Shown: piece by piece, positions 9,336 through 16,588 of the stretch
Position numbering within the stretch: the stretch's first letter is position 1
Layout: every line of letters starts with the position of its first letter
Made by a program: the position numbers and the translations under genes
Notes under the pieces: generated by a model
What the model was told of the DNA's origin: nothing
What the model saw: only the letters and a program-made list of their open reading frames with translations
Databases searched by the model: none
Source: Desulfobacteraceae bacterium
Lineage (GTDB): Bacteria; Desulfobacterota; Desulfobacteria; Desulfobacterales; Desulfosarcinaceae
Length of the DNA: 64,000 nt
Direction of reading: 5' to 3'
Assembly: GCA_013003715.1 (NCBI GenBank)
Contig: JABDIN010000036.1
Coordinates: 1 to 64,000 of the forward strand

Positions 9336-11775
9336 AACAACAATGACAATTAATTCTCTTTTAAAAAAAGCGGTGGGCCTGCACAAGGCCGGCAATCTGC
9401 AGAAGGCGCTATCTGTATATCAAACTATCCTCAACGCACGGGCGGATCATCCGGATGCGTTGCATCTCAGTGGTTTGATTGCCCACCAATGTGGTGATCA
9501 TGAAAAGGCACAGTCCCTCATTCGGGCCGCAATCCGGATCAATCCGAAAAATTCATCCTATTACAACAATTTGGGTGCAGCATCCAGATCCGCCGGAGAT
9601 TTTAAGTCTGCGGAAGACTGCTATGGTCAAGCCATTGCCCTGGAACCCGATTACACCGAAGCCTGGTATAACCTCGGATCAGTGAAGCATGCCGCCGGTA
9701 ATCTCGATCGGGCTGTAGAATGCTATAGCCGGGCGATTCGACTGAATCCGCGTTATATTGATGCCTTGAATAACCTGGCTGCCGCCTACAATGATTTGGG
9801 GAAACCGGCTGAAGCCATTTCCTGCTGCCGGAAAATCATTGGTCTTGATGCCGGATACGCCCAGGCATTCAATAATTTAGGAAACGCATTGAAGACCATG
9901 ACGCGATATTCCGAAGCACAGGAGGCATACCAAAAGGCAATTGCCCTAATGCCGGATCAATGTGAATTCTATAATAATCTGGCCAATGTTCACATGGACA
10001 ACGGCAACTTGAAGGCCGCTGTGGAATTGTATCAAAAATCCATCTCTTTAAATTCCAAGTCGGCGGAATCTTTTAATGGATTGGGTACGGCACTGAAAGC
10101 CCTGGGCAATCATAATGAAGCATTAGCCTGCTTTAAAAAATCGGTGGGGCTGCGGCCGGATGATTATCAGGGATACCACAACATGGGCAATACCTTCCTT
10201 GAATTACAGAATTATCCTGAGGCAATATCCTGCTACGGCAGGGCCATACACTTAAATCCCCGTCAGCCCGAACCCTATCTGAACATGGGATTTGCCCACC
10301 GGGATTCAGGACATCCGGACGACGAATATCAAGCATATCGGAAAGCCCTGCAAATCGATCCGGATTATGAAAAAACTTACAGCCATATCCTCCACCATTT
10401 AATGCAGGCGTGTGACTGGGAATCGCTTGGCGGACTCAATGATAAACTCGACTGGATAACCCGACGCGCTATTCGCAACGGCAAAAGGCCGGAGGAAATG
10501 CCCTTTCTTAATCTGGCACGGACCGATGATGTTGAATTGAACTACCGCGTCGCACGGTCCTGGAGTCTGGAAATTGAGGCGCAGTGTTCGGCGCTTCGGC
10601 CCATCAGACAAGCGGAGAAACCAACCCCGGCAGCAGCACTGAATGATAAATACCGAATCACCATTGGTTATCTGTCCAACAATTTTAAGAACCATCCCAC
10701 AGCACATCTCACCGCCGGAATTTTCAAGCGCCATGATCGTGGCGGGTTTAAGGTAAATTGCTATTCATATGGGGAAGACGACAAAAGTGATTATAGACGG
10801 ACCATACAGGCCACCTGCGATCATTTCGTTGACCTGCAAGGAATAGATCATTTGACCGCCGCCAGGATCATCGCCGATGATGGGGTGGATCTCCTTATTG
10901 ACCTAGTAGGCTACATGAAAGGACACCGGCTCCATATACCGGCGTTGCGTCCGGCGCCCATCCAGATCCGGTGGTTGGGAATGGCCGGGACCACCGGCGC
11001 CGGTTTTTTCGATTACCTGCTCACCCATCCGATCGTCACACCGGAAAACCATGAGCCGTATTTTTCCGAAGCCTTTGCCTATCTGCCGGACTGTTACCAG
11101 GTCAACGATCAGGGGCAAAAAATCGCCGATGATGCCATTTCGAGGGATAAGATGGGCTTACCCCCGTCGGCTTTTGTTTTTTGTTGTTTCTGCACCCATT
11201 ACAAAATCAATCCGGAGATATTTGATGTCTGGATGAAGATACTCAAAAGCGTTCCGGACAGCGTGCTGTGGTTGTTGGAAGGGAAGGGCAGGGCATCGGA
11301 AAATCTAAGACGCGCCGCCCGGTCGCATGGCGTCGCGGATTCACGATTGGTTTTTGCAAAGAAAACAGCAAAAGCCCAGCATCTTCAACGTCTTCAACTG
11401 GCCGATCTCGCTCTTGATACACCTTTAGTGAATGGCGCGGCCACCACCAGCGACGCCTTGTGGGCCGGTGTTCCGGTGATATCAATCCAAGGGAATCATT
11501 TTGCTTCCAGAATGTCGGCCTGTATTTTATCGGCCATTGGACTGTCCGAGCTGGTAGCCCGGGATTTAGAAGGGTATGAAACACTTGCCCAACGGTTGGC
11601 CACACAACCGCATTTGTTGTCGGGACAAAAGGAGATATTACACCATAATCGGACCAACGAGCCTCTGTTTGATACAGCCATGTTTGTAAAACATCTGGAA
11701 ACCGCTTATCGGATAATGTGGGAAAAACATCAAAAAGGGGATAAGCCGACATTGTTTCATGCGGGAAAACGATGA
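9328..11775 (+). CDS. TPR/GT41 O-GlcNAc transferase-like protein 3
   Basis: At 815 residues this is the largest protein of the island. About ten TPR units (residues 5-345) lead into a GT41 domain: ITIGYLSNNFKNHPTAHL (H456), LIDLVGYM, RPAPIQIRWLGMAGTTGAGF, YKIN and NGAATTSDALWAGVPVIS (A704 in place of the OGT histidine). The gene begins with GTG at 9328 inside the preceding gene; an ATG at 9343 is an alternative. It closes the island and is followed by a strong terminator, facing the flagellin/flbT/flaF operon. A role in flagellin O-glycosylation is inferred from domain order and position. Confidence 0.85.
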   Translation: MPKTTMTINSLLKKAVGLHKAGNLQKALSVYQTILNARADHPDALHLSGLIAHQCGDHEKAQSLIRAAIRINPKNSSYYNNLGAASRSAGDFKSAEDCYGQAIALEPDYTEAWYNLGSVKHAAGNLDRAVECYSRAIRLNPRYIDALNNLAAAYNDLGKPAEAISCCRKIIGLDAGYAQAFNNLGNALKTMTRYSEAQEAYQKAIALMPDQCEFYNNLANVHMDNGNLKAAVELYQKSISLNSKSAESFNGLGTALKALGNHNEALACFKKSVGLRPDDYQGYHNMGNTFLELQNYPEAISCYGRAIHLNPRQPEPYLNMGFAHRDSGHPDDEYQAYRKALQIDPDYEKTYSHILHHLMQACDWESLGGLNDKLDWITRRAIRNGKRPEEMPFLNLARTDDVELNYRVARSWSLEIEAQCSALRPIRQAEKPTPAAALNDKYRITIGYLSNNFKNHPTAHLTAGIFKRHDRGGFKVNCYSYGEDDKSDYRRTIQATCDHFVDLQGIDHLTAARIIADDGVDLLIDLVGYMKGHRLHIPALRPAPIQIRWLGMAGTTGAGFFDYLLTHPIVTPENHEPYFSEAFAYLPDCYQVNDQGQKIADDAISRDKMGLPPSAFVFCCFCTHYKINPEIFDVWMKILKSVPDSVLWLLEGKGRASENLRRAARSHGVADSRLVFAKKTAKAQHLQRLQLADLALDTPLVNGAATTSDALWAGVPVISIQGNHFASRMSACILSAIGLSELVARDLEGYETLAQRLATQPHLLSGQKEILHHNRTNEPLFDTAMFVKHLETAYRIMWEKHQKGDKPTLFHAGKR

Positions 11776-11810
11776 TGGTGATGTTCATGAATTGACAATG
11801 AGTATAAAAA

Positions 11811-11836
11811 AGGCCTCCAACGGAGGCCTTTTTTTT
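11811..11836. terminator. Bidirectional rho-independent terminator
   Basis: AGGCCTCC (11811-11818), loop AAC, GGAGGCCT (11822-11829), then a T run. A run of A precedes the left arm, so the hairpin can also stop transcripts from the other strand. It separates the convergent GT41 gene and flaF. Confidence 0.9.
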
Positions 11837-11874
11837 AACTATTGCCTGTAGCTACGGGAAAGTTCGGGTTCGAA

Positions 11875-12252
11875 TCAGTCGGATGAACTCCTTAGACCCG
11901 CGGCAAGATTCAGATTTATATCTATTATAATAGAGATCTTATCCGATTTTGGAAATGCCATGACATTGAAAATGCGTTTATCAATGAAGGCACTTAAACT
12001 CAGGATGTTTTCCCTTATCTGTTTGGGCAGGGGATTGGCCTCGTCCAACAGATCGCCCTGGATGATACTCCAGATTCGTTGATTGTAACGGAGTGCTTCA
12101 TCCAACTGCTGCCGTCGGTTCGGACTGTCCCAGTTTTCCTGACAGTTTTTCAGCAGCATGGCCGCTTTGGTCAGGACCCTGGCTTCGGTTTCCCGCCCGG
12201 AGATGGTTTTCTGCTCAACTGTCTGGTAAGCTTGTAGCGGAGTCTGATACAC
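11875..12252 (-). CDS. flaF: Flagellar biosynthesis regulator FlaF
   Basis: The protein has 125 residues. It begins VYQTPLQAYQTVEQ and contains the LLKNCQENWDSP and RYNQRIWSIIQGDL segments of the FlaF family. FlaF acts with FlbT on flagellin synthesis and secretion, mostly known from alphaproteobacteria. I chose the GTG at 12252 because AGGAGGT lies nine bases upstream. An ATG at 12273 in the same frame has no such site. The start lies inside flbT, giving a 38-base overlap and probable translational coupling. The gene is last in the flagellin operon. Confidence 0.85.
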   Translation of the reverse strand: MYQTPLQAYQTVEQKTISGRETEARVLTKAAMLLKNCQENWDSPNRRQQLDEALRYNQRIWSIIQGDLLDEANPLPKQIRENILSLSAFIDKRIFNVMAFPKSDKISIIIDINLNLAAGLRSSSD

Positions 12253-12631
12253 GGGAAATAACCTCCTGTTCATATTCGATCAATTTTGCGGCTGTTTTTA
12301 AACCGGTGTAGTGGTTGCCTTTTAAAATGTGATCATTGATCTGATCGATGATCGGCAGCGCACTTGGGACAGCGCCCAGAAACGCTTTCACCAGTTTCCA
12401 GTAGGTCTGGTGATGCACCGCCATATTTTCTCCGTCAATGTACATGAGTTGAATCACGAAATAAATCCGGCTGGCCGGGGTTTCGGCCGCGGATTCGCTC
12501 ATGATGTCTTTTTCTCGTAATAACGGGACTTTATTCTCAAAGAAGAGATCACATTTGCTGTTGCCATTGGTGACAACGGCGCCACCGATGATAATACGTT
12601 CATTGGGTTTTAAAGATATTTTCAGCGCCAT
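12215..12631 (-). CDS. flbT: Flagellin synthesis repressor FlbT
   Basis: The protein has 138 residues. It shows the FlbT hallmarks: KISLKPNERIIIGGAVVTNG at the start, FFENKVPLLREKDIM, and a helical C-terminal half. In Caulobacter FlbT acts after transcription on the flagellin mRNA leader, coupling flagellin translation to hook completion. The flagellin gene of the same operon here has a leader of about 120 bases with two hairpins, so a similar mechanism is plausible. It lies downstream of the 218-residue gene and overlaps flaF. Confidence 0.88.
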   Translation of the reverse strand: MALKISLKPNERIIIGGAVVTNGNSKCDLFFENKVPLLREKDIMSESAAETPASRIYFVIQLMYIDGENMAVHHQTYWKLVKAFLGAVPSALPIIDQINDHILKGNHYTGLKTAAKLIEYEQEVISRVSDSATSLPDS

Positions 12632-12669
12632 GGATTTAAATTTTATGGATTGTTTTCGCTTAAGAAATA

Positions 12670-13326
12670 TTAAAACAGAGTGATTTTTTCCACATCTTCG
12701 GCGAGTTCTGTTCTGCGTTGACCCAGAAGTTCAATAGCGTTGTCGAGACGATCAAGGGTATCGTGGATTTGATCATTATCCGCTGTGTGTGGCAATTCAG
12801 GTATGTTCAGCGCCCCAGGACCGGTGTGTACGGGTTGTCGTCGGATACCGATTTGGATCTCTTTATCCCCGAAGGTGACCACAGGAGCACCCTGTTTACT
12901 ATCGCCCATTATTTCCCGTGCGCCTTCATCCGGTGGCTCAAATGCTAACGCATCGATTTGCCGACGTAAAGTGGAAAAATGCTTCAGATTCTTTACCCTC
13001 TCTTCACTTCCGGGCGGAAAGGGCGGGAATAACTTGATTATTTCAACCAGGTCGGACTTCATTTTTTTAAGGTGTTGATCAATGTTCTCCATGGTGTCGT
13101 CAGTGGACCTGATACTGCCGGCCACTTTACTTAACACCGTATTCACTTCCTCTAATTTTCGAATCGCATAATCGCTGTTGTTGGCATGCAATTCCACCGT
13201 GTCATCCTCGGTTGGTGGGTGGAGTTCCGTGTCGACCTGATTTTTCTTCAGATGAGGATGCGAATCCGATCCTAACGACCGGGCAAGAGGCTGGATTTGG
13301 TGAACATCTACTTCGGCTATCTTCAT
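12670..13326 (-). CDS. Unrecognised flagellin-operon protein
   Basis: I do not recognise this 218-residue protein. It is hydrophilic, has no signal peptide or membrane segment, and looks largely helical. Distinct segments are YAIRKLEEVNTVLSKVAGSI, a proline-rich FPPFPPGSEERVKNL around residues 100-114, and a helical C-terminus with DTLDRLDNAIELLGQRR. The start is supported by TTAGGAG nine bases upstream. It lies between the flagellin gene and flbT, 89 bases after the flagellin stop codon and behind a strong hairpin. A role as flagellin chaperone, cap or secretion helper is possible from position only. Confidence 0.7.
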   Translation of the reverse strand: MKIAEVDVHQIQPLARSLGSDSHPHLKKNQVDTELHPPTEDDTVELHANNSDYAIRKLEEVNTVLSKVAGSIRSTDDTMENIDQHLKKMKSDLVEIIKLFPPFPPGSEERVKNLKHFSTLRRQIDALAFEPPDEGAREIMGDSKQGAPVVTFGDKEIQIGIRRQPVHTGPGALNIPELPHTADNDQIHDTLDRLDNAIELLGQRRTELAEDVEKITLF

Positions 13327-13340
13327 AACCTTTTGCTCCT

Positions 13341-13376
13341 AAGAAAAGAATCGGAGGGGGAATTGCTTCCCCCTCC
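13341..13376 (-). terminator. Attenuator or terminator after flagellin
   Basis: A perfect ten-base stem (GGAGGGGGAA with TTCCCCCTCC, loop of four) is followed on the minus strand by GATTCTTTTCTT. It would stop most flagellin transcripts while allowing some to continue into the 218-residue gene, flbT and flaF. This fits the much higher need for flagellin. Confidence 0.7.
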
Positions 13377-13415
13377 TAATATCTTTCTGAACTACGAACT
13401 CACGGGCTGAGACGA

Positions 13416-14219
13416 TTAGAACAATCTCATTACTGATTGCGCCGCCTGTGAGGACATGGACAATGAAGTCGTACCCAATGATTGACGAGTTTGAAGCATC
13501 AACATGTTGGCACCCTCTTCATTCATATCCGCCAGGGTCAACTGGTCGGCACCGGTATTCAGGGTGTCGATCATGTTGTTGGTGAAGTCTTCACGAATGG
13601 AGATGGTGGAGAGGTTTGACGCCAGTTTCTGTGCTTCTGTTCTCAGACTGGTCACAGCATCATCAATGTCGCTGATGGCTGCTTCAACATTGGTATTTGT
13701 ATCGAATGTGGACACTGCAACTGTTACACCAGCTACTGTACCAGCAGTCGTTGCTGTCGTACCGGAAACACTCAAGGTATTCGAGCCGTCTTCGTTGAAT
13801 TCAACGGACAGGCTGTCGCCATCCAGAAGGTTGATGCCGCCATAACTGGAGTCAGATGCCATGGTGGCGATCTGGCTGCGAATGACATCAAACTGATCCG
13901 ACAAGTCGCCGGTGTTCGTGGATGTTTTGGCTGCCTGGGCCAGAGATTTCATCTGGTCCAAAAGATCATATATACCTTCAATACCGGTATTTGCAGCTTC
14001 GATGGTTTTAATGGCTTCTGCCATACCGTCTTTTTTTGCGGACAGGTCATTGGCCCTATCGGTATGGTCTTTGGCCTTAAAAAAGTTGACTGGATCGTCC
14101 AGAGCGGTGTTTACACGTTTACCTGAGCTAAGACGTTTCTGGGTGAGCTCCATCATTTTGGATGTGCCCTGCAAACTCGAAAGATTTGCCCTCATTCCTG
14201 CGGTTAATGCGATTCCCAT
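13416..14219 (-). CDS. fliC: Flagellin (filament subunit)
   Basis: The protein has 267 residues, short for a flagellin, so the surface-exposed variable region is almost absent. The N-terminal D0/D1 region has KRLSSGKRVNTALDDP. The C-terminal region ends in LGTTSLSMSSQAAQSVMRLF. The middle (about 135-175) is rich in Ser and Thr (SVSGTTATTAGT), which makes it a candidate for O-glycosylation by the neighbouring GT41 enzymes. A good ribosome-binding site (AAAGGAG) precedes the ATG. The gene heads an operon with the 218-residue protein, flbT and flaF, and is driven by a sigma-28 site. Confidence 0.92.
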   Translation of the reverse strand: MGIALTAGMRANLSSLQGTSKMMELTQKRLSSGKRVNTALDDPVNFFKAKDHTDRANDLSAKKDGMAEAIKTIEAANTGIEGIYDLLDQMKSLAQAAKTSTNTGDLSDQFDVIRSQIATMASDSSYGGINLLDGDSLSVEFNEDGSNTLSVSGTTATTAGTVAGVTVAVSTFDTNTNVEAAISDIDDAVTSLRTEAQKLASNLSTISIREDFTNNMIDTLNTGADQLTLADMNEEGANMLMLQTRQSLGTTSLSMSSQAAQSVMRLF

Positions 14220-14342
14220 GGTTTTCTCCTTTTCTAGGGTTTTTGCACCGGCATTCTGTCCGGTGGTTTGATAAAGTGATTAAAAGTTATGCGCAAACGT
14301 GAAATATCCTCCTCGCCTCCTTTCTCGTTTTTCTTGCGCCTT
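14220..14342 (-). promoter_or_regulatory. Structured flagellin mRNA leader
   Basis: The leader between the sigma-28 site and the flagellin start is about 120 bases. It contains a long-range stem, GCGCAA (14334-14339 read on the minus strand) with TTGCGC (14291-14296). The loop of this stem holds two purine-rich Shine-Dalgarno-like runs (AAAGGAGG, GAGGAGG) that have no start codon nearby. A second, perfect hairpin CACCGG/CCGGTG (14246-14265) stands about 20 bases before the true ribosome-binding site. FlbT binding to such a leader is inferred from the Caulobacter model. Confidence 0.55.
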
Positions 14343-14350
14343 CAGACTCA

Positions 14351-14377
14351 TTATCGGAATGGAATTCGGAAACTTTA
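14351..14377 (-). promoter_or_regulatory. Sigma-28 promoter of flagellin
   Basis: On the minus strand TAAAGTTT, 11 bases, TCCGATAA. This is one base from the consensus TAAAGTTT-N11-GCCGATAA. It would be read by the FliA encoded at 41340. Confidence 0.85.
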
Positions 14378-14676
14378 CCCCTATTTTTACTTTCGCATAT
14401 CGCAAACACTGGCAGAATTCGGAAAGGTCATGAAGTAACAATGATAACAAATAGATAAGCTTTGATTGTTTGCATTTTGCAATTAAAGCCAGACGATTTT
14501 TTTTCAGGGCAAGTGTCAGGGGTGGTCGGTCAAAAAACCTTTTGCAACCTGAACCGGCGGGACACCGGGCATCGACCACCACATATTGATGAAAACAGAA
14601 GCGGGTTGATCATATGTTGTGCGTCAACCTTTATGATCCCAGATCAAAAATGACATTGGATTCACCAAGGATTTCA

Positions 14677-14692
14677 TGGCTTGAATTTTGCT
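14677..14692 (+). promoter_or_regulatory. Candidate sigma-54 promoter of regulator gene
   Basis: TGGCTTGAATTTTGCT has GG-N10-GC spacing and a conserved TTGC box. It lies about 95 bases before the TTG start codon of the sigma-54 activator gene, suggesting autoactivation or control by the second activator. Confidence 0.6.
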
Positions 14693-14787
14693 TCATTATA
14701 AAAGGATACGTGAATATATGGATAGTCGGTCATTCACATCCAGACAACTTTCATTATTCGGCACCTTAATCCAGAGGGAGGTAGACA

Positions 14788-15846
14788 TTGCAGGACATCA
14801 CCAAAAAAGAAGAAAAACGCGACTCATTGAACCTGGAAACAGAGATGGCAGCTTGCGAAACAGAAGATCGTGAAGTCTCCGGGTTAAAGGGTGTAATTGG
14901 TGAGTGTAAAAAAATGAAGGAGATCTTCAAGCTGGTAAACTGTGTTTCCGGCAGCGACAGCACGGTGCTGATAAACGGTGAAACAGGTACCGGGAAGGGG
15001 CTCATCGCCAAGGCAATACATCAAATGTCCAAACGTAATGAAAAGCCTTTTATTGCAATAAATTGCGGAGCAATACCTGAAAATTTACTTGAAAGTGAGT
15101 TGTTCGGTCATACAAAAGGCGCTTTCACCGGAGCGGTTTCCAGCAAGACTGGTAAATTTGAGGCCGCGGACGGGGGAACCATCTTTTTAGATGAGATCGG
15201 TGACATGAGCCCGGATTTGCAGGTCAAAATTTTAAAAGTCCTGGAAGAAAAAATTATTGAGCCCGTGGGTTCAAATAAAAATGTCAAGGTTAATGTCCGC
15301 ATTCTGGCAGCGACCCACAGGGATCTTGAGGAAGAGGTCCAGAAGGGTAATTTCCGGGAGGACCTGTTTTACCGGCTCTATGTGATTCCCATAAAACTGC
15401 CGCCGTTGCGTGAGAGAAGCCATGACATTCTGTTGCTTGCAGAACAATTTCTCGATGATTTTAACGAAAAGAACAACATGAATATCACAGGATTATCAGA
15501 AAGTGCCAAGGGAATCTTAATGAAACATGCCTGGCATGGAAATGTGCGGGAACTCTCCAACCTGATGGAACGGCTGGTAGTGTTAAAAGGAGAAGGCGAA
15601 ATCAGGATCGATGACCTTCCCCGTAAGCTCAGAAAGAATAAAATCCCCCAATTTATACCCAACGCCGAATTTTCAGAGGAAGGCATCAATCTGAATACCG
15701 CGGTCAGTGAATTCGAGAAAAAATTGATCTACCAATCCCTGGAAAAAACAAACTGGGTGAAAAATCAGGCCGCCAAACTACTCAATGTCAAACGCACCAC
15801 CCTCGTGGAAAAAATCAAACGGTACGAATTGCAGAAGTGCGCCTGA
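14788..15846 (+). CDS. Sigma-54 activator without receiver domain (FleQ-like)
   Basis: The protein has 352 residues. After about 35 unstructured residues comes an AAA+ domain. Walker A is GETGTGKG (64-71). GAFTGA (111-116) is the loop that contacts sigma-54. Walker B is FLDE (133-136). A Fis-type helix-turn-helix forms the C-terminus (WVKNQAAKLLNVKRTTLVEK). There is no receiver domain, so activity is not set by direct phosphorylation; FleQ/FlrA-like control by FlhG is possible. The start is a TTG at 14788, chosen because GGGAGGT lies five bases before it and no ATG fits. It is divergent from flagellin and is a likely master regulator of the flagellar sigma-54 promoters. Confidence 0.85.
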   Translation: MQDITKKEEKRDSLNLETEMAACETEDREVSGLKGVIGECKKMKEIFKLVNCVSGSDSTVLINGETGTGKGLIAKAIHQMSKRNEKPFIAINCGAIPENLLESELFGHTKGAFTGAVSSKTGKFEAADGGTIFLDEIGDMSPDLQVKILKVLEEKIIEPVGSNKNVKVNVRILAATHRDLEEEVQKGNFREDLFYRLYVIPIKLPPLRERSHDILLLAEQFLDDFNEKNNMNITGLSESAKGILMKHAWHGNVRELSNLMERLVVLKGEGEIRIDDLPRKLRKNKIPQFIPNAEFSEEGINLNTAVSEFEKKLIYQSLEKTNWVKNQAAKLLNVKRTTLVEKIKRYELQKCA

Positions 15847-15990
15847 CGCCGGCGCCAACACCATACATGTTCATTATTGCCCCTGATCATGTGACCATCA
15901 ATCCATTTTATCTTTTCGCGCGTCAAGGAAGTGACAACGATTCCATAAATTGACAGCGCCTATTGCCCCCTATAAAACGCAAACACTATT

Positions 15991-16185
15991 TAGTGTCCAT
16001 CCATAAATAGCATCGTGTGGCTCATATCTGCGTTCTCGCGTTTTAGAAATACTCGACGTAAGCCCATTACGACTGCGTTTTCTAAAGCGCTGCGGCCTTG
16101 CTGAATACAGATAGTTACATGCTCGCTCATGAAGTCCGCCTTTGGCGGGATCTGAACCACAACTACTATCTGTGAATGGACACAA
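15991..16185. repeat. MITE-like palindromic repeat
   Basis: The terminal inverted repeats are TAGTGTCCATCCATAAATAG (left) and, read as reverse complement, TTGTGTCCATTCACAGATAG (right). They match at 15 of 20 bases. Further nested inverted repeats lie inside: GCGTTTTAGAAA with TTTCTAAAGCGC, and CGTAA/TTACG at the centre. CCGCC/GGCGG forms a small hairpin near the right end. The whole 195-base unit is an imperfect palindrome with no coding frame. This form fits a non-autonomous mobile element or an RNA-forming intergenic repeat. No other copy is seen in the window. Confidence 0.6.
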
Positions 16186-16352
16186 TTTCACAACTTGCCG
16201 GGACCATCATCGAGGATGGCGCTGCCCCATCAAACAACAGAACCTATTAAATAATGTAACACCTTGTAATCCCACAAAAATGTTCAGTTTAATTCCTCCC
16301 AGTCCGATTGGTGATAGCCGGTAGATATCGTCCTTTCCTGTCAAAAGGTCCG

Positions 16353-16368
16353 TGGCATGGATATTGCC
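16353..16368 (+). promoter_or_regulatory. Candidate sigma-54 promoter of ntrC-type gene
   Basis: TGGCATGGATATTGCC has correct GG-N10-GC spacing and close consensus match. The next start codon (16589) is 221 bases away, so the transcript would carry a long leader. Confidence 0.5.
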
Positions 16369-16588
16369 ATAATTATCTTGATTGGATTTTTCAGTACCAA
16401 TTTCGATAGGATCTTTTCATGGCCGTAAACTGCAGGCCGATATTGAACTATCGGAAACCACATAACCGCAACCCATAAGCATTGCACGGAAAATAATAAA
16501 AAACAGAAAAATGGTTTGGCGAATTGGATGAAAGGTAAAAGTAGGAAGAATTTTTATGTCAATATCATCTGTTAAAAGGAAAGCATAA

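Larger units (their letters stand above)
15847..16588. other. Long intergenic region between two activator genes
   Basis: About 740 bases separate the two sigma-54 activators. I find no credible gene. It contains the palindromic repeat at 15991-16185 and the sigma-54-like site at 16353-16368. Confidence 0.6.

Noticed and set aside
13504-13845. Plus-strand frame opposite flagellin
   Set aside because: The minus strand carries an unmistakable flagellin; the frame is a shadow of its Ser/Thr/Ala-rich codons.
14461-14580. Sigma-54-like TGCAA...GCCA sequence upstream of flagellin on the minus strand
   Set aside because: The spacing is two bases too short, and a near-perfect sigma-28 site explains the promoter.
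16142-16324. Small frame at the right end of the palindromic repeat
   Set aside because: It begins inside the repeat and has no ribosome-binding site.
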